From contig NZ_LYVJ01000003.1 in assembly GCF_001676385.1 (NCBI RefSeq), positions 309,849-373,848 on the forward strand: a stretch of 64,000 nt of DNA, in the 5' to 3' direction. Positions 17,301 through 24,609 of the stretch are shown one piece after another; the stretch's first letter is position 1; every line of letters begins with the position of its first letter. The notes under the pieces were generated by a model, which saw only the letters and a program-made list of their open reading frames with translations, was not told where the DNA came from and ran no database searches. Made by a program: the position numbers and the translations under genes. This DNA is from Stenotrophomonas maltophilia. GTDB lineage: Bacteria; Pseudomonadota; Gammaproteobacteria; Xanthomonadales; Xanthomonadaceae.

Positions 17301-17537
17301 CTGCCGCTGCAGGCGGCGATCAACGGTGCCTCCAGCCGCATCCGCGCGGTGCTGACCACGGCGCTGGTGGCGATCGTCGGCTTCATCCCGATGGCGATTG
17401 CCAGCGGTTCCGGTGCAGAGGTGCAGAAGCCGCTGGCTACGGTGGTGATCGGTGGCCTGATCACCGCCACCGTGCTGACTCTGCTGGTGCTGCCGACCTT
17501 CGCTGCGAGGGTGGCCAGGGCGCGGGCGGTGGGATGA
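14328..17537 (+). CDS. czcA: CzcA-like heavy-metal efflux RND transporter
   Basis: Inner-membrane RND pump of 1069 residues, the usual CzcA length. The start begins MFKLIIETAVRHRWLVV with TM1. The proton-relay/metal signature LDFGILVDGAVIVVE near residues 424-438 is the heavy-metal-efflux DFG...D...E motif in TM4. The periplasmic porter domains carry RPIDAVPDITNRQVQ-type sequence, and the second six-helix block ends in TLLVLPTFAARV. ATG 14328 was chosen because it follows GAGGAGGCGACC and starts the conserved helix. Divalent metal specificity (Zn/Cd/Co) is inferred from the family. No czcRS or czcD gene is visible next to the operon. Confidence 0.93.
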   Translation: MFKLIIETAVRHRWLVVFMAALIAAVGLFQLGRLPIDAVPDITNRQVQINTVAPALTPEQIERQVTYPLETALAGIPGLTTTRSLSRNGFSQVTAIFTDATDIYFARQQVAERMREASGDLPDGASPMLSPVTTGLGEVLMWTVDFTAFDPAKLVKPGEAGWQAGEVYRTPEGSLLRTPEERATYLRTVQDWIIAPQMRSSPGLAGVDTVGGYVKEYGVHPDSARLAAHGLGLADLVTALQRSNVQAGAGFVQRAGEGLVVRADGLALTTDDLAQAPVATRNGVVVRVADVAEVGLSRAPRLGAASRNGHEAVLGTALMIAGGNSRTVAQAAAARLEQVNRSLPPDIVAAPVLDRSVLVNSTIKTVARNLTEGALLVVVVLFLLLGNLRAAAITALVIPLSFLFAVIGMNRFGISGNLMSLGALDFGILVDGAVIVVESTLLMLGQRRAELGRALTAMERLRVAADAALKMARPAAFGQLIILLVFAPILTLEGVEGKTFHPMAATFMLALVGAFLFSFTFVPAMAALLVREPKVKDGDAHADDGEHETRLIRMLRARIEPVVRKAVAHPRTVLAGAVMMVVVGIGAFSLLGREFMPTLDEGNVAMQALRVPSTSLEQSLAMQLALEKAIAKQPEVETVFSRTGTAEAAIDPMPTNISDSVIVLKPRKDWPDPKLDKEALVARFEKLARQQLGNSFEFSQPIELRFNELISGVRTDLAVMIFGDDFSQLQKVADQVALKLRAVDGAADVRVEQISGLPTLNVAIDHVAAAQYGLTAADVSDALSTGIGGTAAGKIFEGDRRFNVVVRLDDASRNDPDQLASLPIATPAGRVIPLSSVARITVSEGPNQISRNNGSRRVVVQANVRGRDLGGFVGEAQAAVADVALPPGTYLTWGGQFENLQRAEKRLATVVPVVFLLIGSLLFMALRSGKEAVLVFSCVPLALVGGILALLLRGMPFSVSAAVGFIAVSGVATLNGLVLMQAIRERLDAGDLPLQAAINGASSRIRAVLTTALVAIVGFIPMAIASGSGAEVQKPLATVVIGGLITATVLTLLVLPTFAARVARARAVG

Positions 17538-17546
17538 GGTGACAGG

Positions 17547-17583
17547 GGGTCGGAGCCCCGCCCATCGGGCGGGGCTCTGACCC
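17547..17583. terminator. Hairpin after czcA (GGGTCGGAGCC palindrome)
   Basis: GGGTCGGAGCCCCGCCC-ATC-GGGCGGGGCTCTGACCC forms a stem of about 17 bp with one G-T type mismatch between the convergent czcA and DUF885 genes. It lacks a T-tract. It resembles the GGGTCAGA palindromes found at 19702, 28633 and 34276, so it is both a candidate terminator and a member of a repeat family. Confidence 0.6.
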
Positions 17584-17596
17584 GATCACACGACGG

Positions 17597-19375
17597 TCAG
17601 GCCTTCTTGCGCTCGGCGATGTAGGCCTGGATCTGCTGTTCCAGCACGGGCAGCGGTACCGACCCCTGCTTGAGCAGGGTGTCGTGGAAGCCCTTGATGT
17701 CGAACTTGTCGCCCAGTTCCTTCTCGGCCTGCGCACGCAGGCGCACGATGGCGATCTCGCCCAGCTTGTAGCTCAGCGCCTGGCCCGGCCAGGAAATGTA
17801 ACGGTCCACTTCGGTGGTCACTTCATGCTCGCTCAGCGCGGTGTGGTCACGCAGGTAGGCCAGTGCCTGCTCGCGGGTCCAGCCCTTGCTGTGCACGCCG
17901 GTGTCGATCACCAGGCGTGCGGCACGCCACATCTCGTAGGTCAGCCGGCCGAAATCCTCGTACGGGGTTTCGTAGATGCCCATTTCCACGCCCAGCTTCT
18001 CACAGTACAGCGCCCAACCCTCGCCATAGGCGGAGATGTAGGCGTTGCGGCGGAACTCGGGCAGGTTCTTCTGTTCGGCGGCGATGGCACCCTGCAGCGC
18101 GTGGCCCGGATCGGACTCGTGCAGGGTCAGCGCCGGCAGGTTGTACAGCGGGCGCGACGGCAGGTTGTAGGTGTTGAGCCAATAGGTGCCCATGCCACCG
18201 CGGCCGGCGGTCCAGAACGGCGCGATGTCCGGCGGCACCGGCACGATGGTGAAGCGCGCGCGCGGCAACGTCATGTATTTACCCAGCTGGCCATCGGCGC
18301 GCTTGGAGATCCACGCGGCACGCGACAGCAGTTCTTCCGGTGTCTTGGCATAGAACTGCGGATCGGTGCGCAGGAAGGCCAGGAACTCGGCGAAGCTGCC
18401 CTTGAACTTCACCTGCTTGATGATGTCGTTCATTTCCTTCTGGATGCGTGCCACCTCATCCAGGCCGATGCGGTGGATCTCCTCCGGTGACAGGTCCAGC
18501 GTGGTGTATTCGTGGATCTGCTGCCGGTAGTACGCCTTGCCGTCGGGCATCGCTTCGGCGGCCAGGGTGGTGCGCGCCTGCGGCACGTATTCGTTGACGA
18601 AGAAGGTGCGCAGCTGCTGGAACGTCGGCACCACCTTGGCGCTGATCGCTTCACGCGCCTGCGCCTGCAACCTGGCCTGTTCGGCGGCCGGGATGCTGTT
18701 GGGCAGCTTCTTGAACGGCGCGTACAGCGGCGATTCGGTCGGGTCCTTCAGTTCGGCGACGGTGGCGATGGACACCTCGCGGCCATCGAGCACGGCGCGC
18801 GGTACGCTGAAGCCGCGCTTCAGCCCTGCACGCATGTTTTCCGTCTGCTGGCCGAAGTAGCGCGGCACGTCGTTCAGGCGGGCAATATAGTTCCGGAAAT
18901 CCTGCACGGTCTTCATCTCGCGCCGGGCCATGAAAGCCAGGTTGGACCAGAACGAGGAGTCGGCGTTGAACGGCATTTCGTAACCGCGCAGGCGCGTCTC
19001 TTCGGCCAGGTTGAAGACCTGGTCGCGATAGATCGCGTAGTTGACCTGGTTGTCGGGCGACAGGGTCTTCGGGTCGATCTTCTTCAGTGCGGCCAGGGTC
19101 TCGTCCCACACCTTCAGGCGTGCCTGCTGCGCGGCCGGGCCGACGTCAGGCATGCGGGTGGCGTTGGCCGGAGCGTCCTCGTCCTCGCTGGCCTCGCCAC
19201 CTCCCTGTTGGCGCCACTTCCACTCCTTCTCGTACAGCGCGCGGAAGGCGGCGTCGGCGGGCGATTCGGCGGCCACGCTGGCCGGTGCGACGGTGGCGGC
19301 GGGTGTGGCCACGGCCACGGCAGGGGCGGACAGGGCGAGCAGCAGGGCAACGGCAAGACGGGTTTTCACGAGCAC
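17597..19375 (-). CDS. DUF885 domain-containing (putative metallopeptidase-like) exported protein
   Basis: Exported protein of 592 residues with a signal peptide (residues 1-about 23, ALLLALSAPAVAVA). The rest is the mostly helical DUF885 fold. A zinc-binding-like HESDPGH motif sits near residues 419-425, and a glutamate-bearing YGEGWALYCEKLG segment follows about 30 residues later, the expected pair for this family, which is distantly related to M32-type carboxypeptidases. It is probably a periplasmic peptidase, but no substrate can be derived. It is monocistronic, convergent with czcA and separated upstream by 370 bp of palindromic repeats. Confidence 0.85.
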   Translation of the reverse strand: MLVKTRLAVALLLALSAPAVAVATPAATVAPASVAAESPADAAFRALYEKEWKWRQQGGGEASEDEDAPANATRMPDVGPAAQQARLKVWDETLAALKKIDPKTLSPDNQVNYAIYRDQVFNLAEETRLRGYEMPFNADSSFWSNLAFMARREMKTVQDFRNYIARLNDVPRYFGQQTENMRAGLKRGFSVPRAVLDGREVSIATVAELKDPTESPLYAPFKKLPNSIPAAEQARLQAQAREAISAKVVPTFQQLRTFFVNEYVPQARTTLAAEAMPDGKAYYRQQIHEYTTLDLSPEEIHRIGLDEVARIQKEMNDIIKQVKFKGSFAEFLAFLRTDPQFYAKTPEELLSRAAWISKRADGQLGKYMTLPRARFTIVPVPPDIAPFWTAGRGGMGTYWLNTYNLPSRPLYNLPALTLHESDPGHALQGAIAAEQKNLPEFRRNAYISAYGEGWALYCEKLGVEMGIYETPYEDFGRLTYEMWRAARLVIDTGVHSKGWTREQALAYLRDHTALSEHEVTTEVDRYISWPGQALSYKLGEIAIVRLRAQAEKELGDKFDIKGFHDTLLKQGSVPLPVLEQQIQAYIAERKKA

Positions 19376-19436
19376 AGGTTCCCGGGAAGGCAGGCCACGA
19401 TGATGGCACCGCCCACCGCCCGTGGCATGGGACGAA

Positions 19437-19463
19437 GGTCCTGCCTGCAGCGCAGGCAGGACC
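19437..19463. repeat. Perfect 12-bp hairpin
   Basis: The two 12-base arms (19437-19448, 19452-19463) pair perfectly around AGC. There is no T-tract on either side. It lies 62 bp before the DUF885 start on the minus strand, so it would be in or near that gene's leader. Confidence 0.7.
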
Positions 19464-19506
19464 GGGAACCGGCCGCAGGCCGGAGCCCCAGCGCCGGAGG
19501 CGCGTG

Positions 19507-19607
19507 GTAGAGCCGACTGGGTAGAGCCGGCTGTTAGTCGGCTGCTCTTCCGCCAGACGCGGCAAAGCCCGCGCTCCGCGCGAAAGTCGACTGACAGTCG
19601 ACTCTAC
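19507..19607. repeat. Composite SMAG-like repeat
   Basis: Two GTAGAGCC heads (19507 and 19521) open towards a distant inverted partner GTCGACTCTAC ending at 19607. The inner stems (CCGGCTGTTAGTCGG and GTCGACTGACAGTCGAC) have sequences different from the usual GCCGAGC type, suggesting a SMAG subfamily or nested insertion. Confidence 0.7.
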
Positions 19608-19701
19608 CCACGGCAGGCAGGGCCGGGAACCGGCCGCCGAACATGCATTAGATCCACGTCATGCCTGGATGCGCCGCGGATCCGGACGGGGTGATCCGGA
19701 C

Positions 19702-19742
19702 GGGGGCAGAGCCCTTTCCTGCGGAAAGGGATCCGACCCCGG
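19702..19742. repeat. GGGTCAGA-type palindrome
   Basis: CCCTTTCC-TGC-GGAAAGGG stem bounded by GGCAGAG and GGATCCGACCCC. It is the same family as the elements at 28633 and 34276. It is directly downstream of the LABN gene stop (minus strand) and could end that operon's transcript. Confidence 0.65.
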
Positions 19743-19746
19743 GCCC

Positions 19747-20094
19747 TCAGTGGCTGGCCCTGTCGCGCTTCCAGCCGCGGTGCTTGATGTCCAGCTGCAG
19801 GCTGTACAGCGCCGTGAACGCCGGGAACAGGTTCTGCAGCACGCCCACCGAGTCCTGCTTGGCCGAGAACAGGAAATAGCTCAGGGTCATCAGGCTGCCG
19901 ACCACGCTCATGTACCAGAACAGGCGCGGGATGACCGGCTTGCCGGCACGCTTGGAGGCAATGAACTGGACCAGCCAGCGGCCGCCGAACATCAGCGCGC
20001 CGGTGTAGCCGATCAACTTCCAGCCGGTCACATGCAGGCCGGTCCAGTACAGCCAGGTCAGCGGCTGGTCCAGCCAGTGCAGCTCCAGGTCCAT
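19747..20094 (-). CDS. Lipid-A-disaccharide synthase N-terminal (LABN) domain membrane protein
   Basis: Small inner-membrane protein of 115 residues with about three hydrophobic helices. The sequence TGLHVTGWKLIGYTGALMFGGRWL opens the LABN domain, which is also found fused to or next to polyprenyl-phosphate glycosyltransferases. Its ATG overlaps the stop of the GT2 gene by one base (TGATG), so they are tightly coupled. The GT2 protein has no clear C-terminal membrane helices, so this protein may supply its membrane anchor or act as a lipid-carrier flippase partner. That role is inference. Confidence 0.82.
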   Translation of the reverse strand: MDLELHWLDQPLTWLYWTGLHVTGWKLIGYTGALMFGGRWLVQFIASKRAGKPVIPRLFWYMSVVGSLMTLSYFLFSAKQDSVGVLQNLFPAFTALYSLQLDIKHRGWKRDRASH

Positions 20095-20816
20095 CAGCGC
20101 TCCTCCACTGCGGTGCGCTTGCTGCGGGTGATCAGCCACGCCACGCCGCGCAGGTCGCGGATGCCGACCAGTGCACGGCCCAGGTTGTTGTACTTGGACA
20201 CGCCGGCAGTGCGGTGGCGGTGGTTAACCGGCACGCTGGTGGTCTTCCAGCCGGCGCGCTGCATCAGCGCCGGCAGGTAGCGGTGCATGTGGTCGAAGTA
20301 CGGCAGGTCGAGGAACGCACTGCGTTCGAACAGCTTGATGCCGCAACCGGTGTCGGGCGTGTCATCGTGCAGCATGCGTGCGCGGATGCGGTTGGCCCAG
20401 CGGCTGGCCCAGCGCTTGCTGCCACTGTCCTGGCGGTTGACGCGCCAGCCAGCAAACAGCTTTACCTGCGGGTCGGCGGCGTCGCGCGCAGCCAGCAGCT
20501 TGGGAATGTCCGCCGGATCGTTCTGGCCATCACCATCCAGCGTCGCGATCCACGGCGCCCGCGCGTGCTTGACGCCGGTGCGCACGGCGGTGCTCTGCCC
20601 GCTCTGGTTCACGTGGTGCAGCACGCGCAGTTCCGGGGTGGTCGCCTTCAGGCCCTGCAGCACGGTCAGGGTGTCATCGCGCGAGTGATCGTCGATGTAG
20701 ACGATCTCGAACGGCAGCCGGCCACGCAGCGCAGCGGTGATTTCGGCGACCAGCGGGGCGACGTTGTCGCGCTCGTTGAACACCGGGACGACAACGGAAA
20801 GCTCGGGTTGGCTCAT
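20094..20816 (-). CDS. Family 2 glycosyltransferase (polyprenyl-phosphate glycosyltransferase-like)
   Basis: GT-A fold inverting glycosyltransferase of 240 residues. The N-terminus LSVVVPVFNERDNVAPLV is typical of dolichol/undecaprenyl-phosphate sugar transferases (DPM1, ArnC, RgtE). The nucleotide-sugar and metal motif is DGDGQND (94-100). No C-terminal transmembrane pair is evident, unlike ArnC. The ATG at 20816 was chosen over an upstream TTG because it begins the conserved domain. It lies 90 bp downstream of a UDP-uronate 4-epimerase and overlaps the LABN gene, suggesting transfer of a uronic acid to a lipid phosphate carrier. Confidence 0.88.
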   Translation of the reverse strand: MSQPELSVVVPVFNERDNVAPLVAEITAALRGRLPFEIVYIDDHSRDDTLTVLQGLKATTPELRVLHHVNQSGQSTAVRTGVKHARAPWIATLDGDGQNDPADIPKLLAARDAADPQVKLFAGWRVNRQDSGSKRWASRWANRIRARMLHDDTPDTGCGIKLFERSAFLDLPYFDHMHRYLPALMQRAGWKTTSVPVNHRHRTAGVSKYNNLGRALVGIRDLRGVAWLITRSKRTAVEER

Positions 20817-20906
20817 AAGGCACTCGGCCAAAGGGGGGACAAAGACCGCGCATTCTCCGCAGCCGAGGTTATCCGAAGATGAACCCGATTGCGTGAGGAT
20901 CCGTCC

Positions 20907-21872
20907 TCAGGCGCGGTCGCCAAAATACTCGCGGCACCACTGCACGACCGGCGGAAGCCCTGTCTCGATCGGGGTCACCGCATCGAAGCCGAAAGCGTCA
21001 TGCGCGCGCCGGGTATCAGCCATCGTGCGCACCATGTCGCCGGGCTGCATCGGCTTGTAGACCTTCCGCGCGGGGCGGCCGGCGGCCTGCTCGATCACGC
21101 CGATGAAGCGCTCCAGCTCGACCGGCGTATGGTTGCCGAGGTTGAACACCCGGTGCGGCACCGGGCCGTCGGCCGGATGCGCGAGCGCGCCGAGGATACC
21201 TGACACGATGTCGGAGACATGTGTGAAATCGCGCTGCATGCGGCCTTCGTTGAACACATCGATCGGCCGCCCGGCCAGCACTGCGCGCGAGAACAGCAGG
21301 GGTGCCATGTCCGGCCGGCCCCAGGGGCCGTACACGGTGAAAAAGCGCAGGCCGGTGGCATGCAGGCCGTACAGCTGCGCATAGGTGTAGGCCATCAGCT
21401 CGTTGGCGGCCTTTGTCGCCGCGTACAGCGAACGCGGCTGGTCGACGCGCTGGTCCTCGGAGAACGGCGGCGTGGCCGAGTCGCCGTAGACCGAACTGCT
21501 GGAGGCGTATACCAGGTGCTGCACGCCACGATGGCGGCACAGCTCGAGCATGTTGACGAAGCCGACCAGGTTGCTGTCGACGTAGGCATGCGGGTTTTCC
21601 AGCGAATAGCGCACGCCGGCCTGCGCGGCCAGGTGGATCACGGCGGTCGGCTTCACCTCGTCGAACAACGCGGCCAGGCCTTCGCGATCGGTCAGATCGA
21701 GCGTGCGCAGATCCAGTGCCGGGCACAGCGCGGCCACGCGGTCGCGCTTGATCTGCGGGTCGTAGTAGTCGTTGAAGTTGTCCAGGCCGACCACCGACCG
21801 GCCGGCCTCCAGCAGCGCGCGGGCGGTGTAGGCACCGATGAAACCGGCAGCGCCGGTGAGCAGGAGGGTCAT
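20907..21872 (-). CDS. NAD-dependent UDP-glucuronate 4-epimerase-like protein
   Basis: Extended SDR sugar-nucleotide epimerase of 321 residues. The Rossmann motif is GAAGFIG (7-13), the catalytic pair Tyr150/Lys154 lies in SLYAATK, and a Ser in YASSSSVYG is the third catalytic residue. The segment VVGLDNFNDYYDPQIKRDR is characteristic of UDP-glucuronate 4-epimerases (LpsL/CapI/WbnF type), which make UDP-galacturonate for cell-surface glycans. ATG 21872 is placed directly before the Rossmann strand, with GGAG-like bases upstream. It probably heads a three-gene operon with the GT2 and LABN genes. Confidence 0.88.
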   Translation of the reverse strand: MTLLLTGAAGFIGAYTARALLEAGRSVVGLDNFNDYYDPQIKRDRVAALCPALDLRTLDLTDREGLAALFDEVKPTAVIHLAAQAGVRYSLENPHAYVDSNLVGFVNMLELCRHRGVQHLVYASSSSVYGDSATPPFSEDQRVDQPRSLYAATKAANELMAYTYAQLYGLHATGLRFFTVYGPWGRPDMAPLLFSRAVLAGRPIDVFNEGRMQRDFTHVSDIVSGILGALAHPADGPVPHRVFNLGNHTPVELERFIGVIEQAAGRPARKVYKPMQPGDMVRTMADTRRAHDAFGFDAVTPIETGLPPVVQWCREYFGDRA

Positions 21873-21909
21873 GGCAGGGGCCTGGAAGCAGAAGTTCAGG
21901 CCCCTGATG

Positions 21910-22653
21910 TTACCGGTCCCAGAACAAACCGAAACGCTTCTTCGCAACGTTGGTGCGGCCAGGCTCGATCACATCCTTGATCTTCTTCGCATCGAAGCGG
22001 TCGAGCAGTGCCTCTGCGCCCTTCTTCAGCTTCAGGTCCATCTCTTCCGGGTACAGCGGGACCAGGGTCATGAAGCTGATGGTCTTGCCGCCGTCCAGTT
22101 CCAGCGTGCCGAAGTCGTCCGGGGCGGTCACCGGCGGCAGCACGATGGCGCCGTCGAAGCCCACGCCCGGCGCGTAGGGCTCACTGGGATGGCCGTTGGG
22201 AATGGTGTGGCCGAAGCCCAGCCAGGTGTCGTACTCGTGCGGCAGCCGCGCCATGCCCTTCAGCAGGCGCACCGGCCAGTAGTTGCGTTCGTCCTTGAAG
22301 GCCTCCTGCGAGATCGGCCAATCGGCCGGCAGGGTCACCATCAGTTCCATGTAGCGCGGCACGTCCGCGCCCACCTCGGCGGGCACGGTCATCGGCAGGT
22401 CGCTCATGCCGGAGGTGACCAGACGAAGGTACGGGCAGTCCCCATTGGCCGGCACCACGTGCACGTCGATATGCACCAGGTCGGAGATGATTTCGTGGAA
22501 GACACCGGACACCGGGCCCAGATGGCGTTCGATGTGGGCGCTGATCGCCTCGATGTGCTGCTCTTCGCCGATGGCGAGCTCAAAGTCCTTTTCGCGCCGG
22601 TGCACCAGGATCGGGCTGCCGCCCGGGCTGACGTCGTCGAATGTGTTGCTCAT
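21910..22653 (-). CDS. Suppressor of fused (Sufu) domain protein
   Basis: Cytoplasmic protein of 247 residues with the SUFU-domain layout seen in many bacterial proteins: HHVVPANGDCPYLRLVTSGMSDLPM-like core, PRYMELMVTLPADWP and the central segment NYWPVRLLKGMARLPHEYDTWLGFGHT. There is no signal peptide or membrane segment. The molecular role of bacterial members is unknown; some act as toxin-immunity proteins, but no toxin gene is adjacent here. It lies 37 bp upstream of the epimerase start on the same strand and may be transcribed with it. Confidence 0.85.
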   Translation of the reverse strand: MSNTFDDVSPGGSPILVHRREKDFELAIGEEQHIEAISAHIERHLGPVSGVFHEIISDLVHIDVHVVPANGDCPYLRLVTSGMSDLPMTVPAEVGADVPRYMELMVTLPADWPISQEAFKDERNYWPVRLLKGMARLPHEYDTWLGFGHTIPNGHPSEPYAPGVGFDGAIVLPPVTAPDDFGTLELDGGKTISFMTLVPLYPEEMDLKLKKGAEALLDRFDAKKIKDVIEPGRTNVAKKRFGLFWDR

Positions 22654-22776
22654 GTCCTGCTCCCTGGATGAGGCGACGGGCGGGAAGGCAGTGCATTCCC
22701 CGGCGCCGCGGCGGTACGTTCCCTGTCATTCGCGGGGCGCGGCAGGAACAGGCCGCCCCCCGACGTGGCACCGGGC

Positions 22777-23700
22777 TCAGCCCTGGCGCGTGCGCAGCTT
22801 TTCCAGCACGCCGTCCAGGGTGTCCAGGTCGGTGTAGTGGATGATCAGCTTGCCCTTGCCGCCGCGGCCGTGGTTGATCGCCACCTTGGCGCCCAGTGCT
22901 TCGGACAGTTCGGTTTCCAGCGAGGCGATGTCGGCCTGCTGCACCTTCGGCGTGGCCACCGGGCGGTTGCTCGGCACCTTGCCAGCCGCAAAGGCCTGCG
23001 CACGGCGCTCGACCTCGCGCACCGACCAGCCTTCATCGGCCGCTTCCTGGGCCAGCTTGCCGGCCAGTTCCGGGGCCAGGGTCAGCAGCGCGCGGGCGTG
23101 GCCCATTTCCAGGCGCCGGGTTTCCAGCAGCAGGCGGATCGCCACCGGCAGTTCCAGCAGGCGCAGCAGGTTGGACACCGCCGCGCGCGAGCGACCGACG
23201 GCCTCGGCGGCCTCGGCATGGGTCAGGGTGAATTCGCTGATCAGGCGCTGCAGCGCTTCAGCCTCTTCCAGCGGATTGAGATCTTCGCGCTGGATGTTCT
23301 CGATCAGCGCCATCGCGATGACGGTGCGGTCTTCCAACTCGCGCACCACCACCGGCACTTCGTCCAGGCCGGCCAGCTGCGAAGCGCGCCAGCGGCGTTC
23401 ACCGGCGACGATTTCGTAATTGCCTGCCGGCAGCTGGCGCACCAGGATCGGCTGGATCACGCCCTGCGACTTGATCGAGTCGGCCAGCTCGGAGAGCTTG
23501 CCCTCGTCCATCTCGCGGCGCGGCTGGTACTTGCCCGGCTGCAGCTGGCCGACCGGCAGCTTGCGCAGCACCTCACCCGGCAGCGGCTCGATCACCGCAG
23601 TGGTGGCCTGCACCTGGCTGGCCGCGCCTTTCGGGCCCAGCAGCGCGTCCAGGCCACGGCCGAGGCCTCGCTTCTTGGCTGCCGGCTTGCTGCTGGTCAT
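22777..23700 (-). CDS. parB: Chromosome partitioning protein ParB
   Basis: Centromere-binding CTPase of 307 residues. It has an N-terminal basic/linker part, a ParB nuclease-like CTP domain (about 45-130) with GERRWR at 100-105, a central helix-turn-helix (about 150-180, LTHAEAAEAVGRSRAAVSNLLRLL), and a C-terminal dimerisation domain. It spreads from parS sites and acts with ParA in origin segregation. The ATG overlaps the parA stop by one base (TGATG). No perfect parS sequence was seen in this window. Confidence 0.96.
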   Translation of the reverse strand: MTSSKPAAKKRGLGRGLDALLGPKGAASQVQATTAVIEPLPGEVLRKLPVGQLQPGKYQPRREMDEGKLSELADSIKSQGVIQPILVRQLPAGNYEIVAGERRWRASQLAGLDEVPVVVRELEDRTVIAMALIENIQREDLNPLEEAEALQRLISEFTLTHAEAAEAVGRSRAAVSNLLRLLELPVAIRLLLETRRLEMGHARALLTLAPELAGKLAQEAADEGWSVREVERRAQAFAAGKVPSNRPVATPKVQQADIASLETELSEALGAKVAINHGRGGKGKLIIHYTDLDTLDGVLEKLRTRQG

Positions 23701-24497
23701 CAGACGGTCTCCACGGCCTTGGTGGCCTTGTTGCGTTCGTTGTTGCGGCGGATGATCTCGCCGGCCAGGCCCAGGTAGGCCACGCCACCGCGCGAGGCGC
23801 GGTCGTAGCCGACGATGCTCTGGCCGTGGCTGGGCGCCTCGGCCAGGCGCACGTTGCGCGGCACGATGGTGCGGAACACGCGGTCGCCGAAGTGCTCGGT
23901 GAGCTCGGCCGACACCGCGTTGGCGAGGTTGTTGCGCACATCGAACATGGTGCGCAGCACGCCTTCGATCTCCAGCGCCGGATTGAGGTTGGCACGCAGC
24001 GCTTCGATGGTTTCCACCAGCGCGCTCAGGCCTTCCAGTGCGTAGTACTCGCACTGCATCGGCACGATCACCGAATCGGCGGCGGCCAGCGCGTTGAGCG
24101 TCAGCAGCGACAGCGCCGGCGGGCAGTCGATCAGGATGTAGTCGTACTCGTCGCGGATCGGCGCCAGCGCGCGCTTCAGGCGCTGCTCGCGTTCGCCCTG
24201 CGCCATCAGCTGGATCTCGGCGGCGGTCAGGTCGATATTGCCCGGCAGCAGGTCGTAGCCCTCGGCGGTCTGCACGCGCACGTCGGCAGCGCTGTTATCG
24301 CCAAGCAGCAGGTCGCAGGTGGACGCGGCCAATTCGCGCTTGTCCACGCCACTGCCCATGGTCGCGTTGCCCTGCGAATCCAGGTCGACCAACAGCACGC
24401 GCTTGGGTGCGTTGGCCAGGGAAGCGGCCAGGTTGACGGCGGTCGTGGTCTTGCCGACGCCACCCTTCTGGTTGGCGATGGCGATGATGCGGGCCAT
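23700..24497 (-). CDS. parA: Chromosome partitioning ATPase ParA (Soj)
   Basis: Deviant Walker ATPase of 265 residues: KGGVGKTTT at 11-19, LVDLDSQGNAT and ILIDCPPAL. It binds DNA with ATP and pulls ParB-parS complexes. The ATG at 24497 starts the canonical MARIIAIANQKGG N-terminus; an upstream in-frame stretch has no homology. It is coupled to parB. rsmG lies just upstream on the same strand, the conserved rsmG-parA-parB order, but mnmG (gidA) and dnaA, which often accompany them, are not in the window. Confidence 0.96.
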   Translation of the reverse strand: MARIIAIANQKGGVGKTTTAVNLAASLANAPKRVLLVDLDSQGNATMGSGVDKRELAASTCDLLLGDNSAADVRVQTAEGYDLLPGNIDLTAAEIQLMAQGEREQRLKRALAPIRDEYDYILIDCPPALSLLTLNALAAADSVIVPMQCEYYALEGLSALVETIEALRANLNPALEIEGVLRTMFDVRNNLANAVSAELTEHFGDRVFRTIVPRNVRLAEAPSHGQSIVGYDRASRGGVAYLGLAGEIIRRNNERNKATKAVETV

Positions 24498-24609
24498 GCG
24501 GGTGTGCCTCGTCGACGGATGCTGGGACCGGTCATTATGCGTACAACCGGCCCCGGGCGGAAATCGTGGATCGCCAACCCGTTGTTCCACAAGGGGCTGA
24601 CGGCCGGGA

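Larger units (their letters stand above)
19376..19746. other. 371-bp intergenic region made of palindromic repeats
   Basis: No convincing reading frame is present. It holds a perfect 12-bp stem with a 3-base loop (19437-19463, GGTCCTGCCTGC/AGC/GCAGGCAGGACC), a composite GTAG repeat (19507-19607) and a GGGGGCAGAGCCC...GGATCCGACCCC hairpin (19702-19742). It also has short tandem copies of TCCGGACGGGGTGA near 19681. It separates the DUF885 start from the LABN gene stop and has the look of a repeat accumulation site. Confidence 0.7.

Noticed and set aside
24575..24600. Possible parS site near parAB (TTGTTCCACAAGG)
   Set aside because: Only one half of the GTTCCACGTGGAAC consensus is present; the right half does not match.
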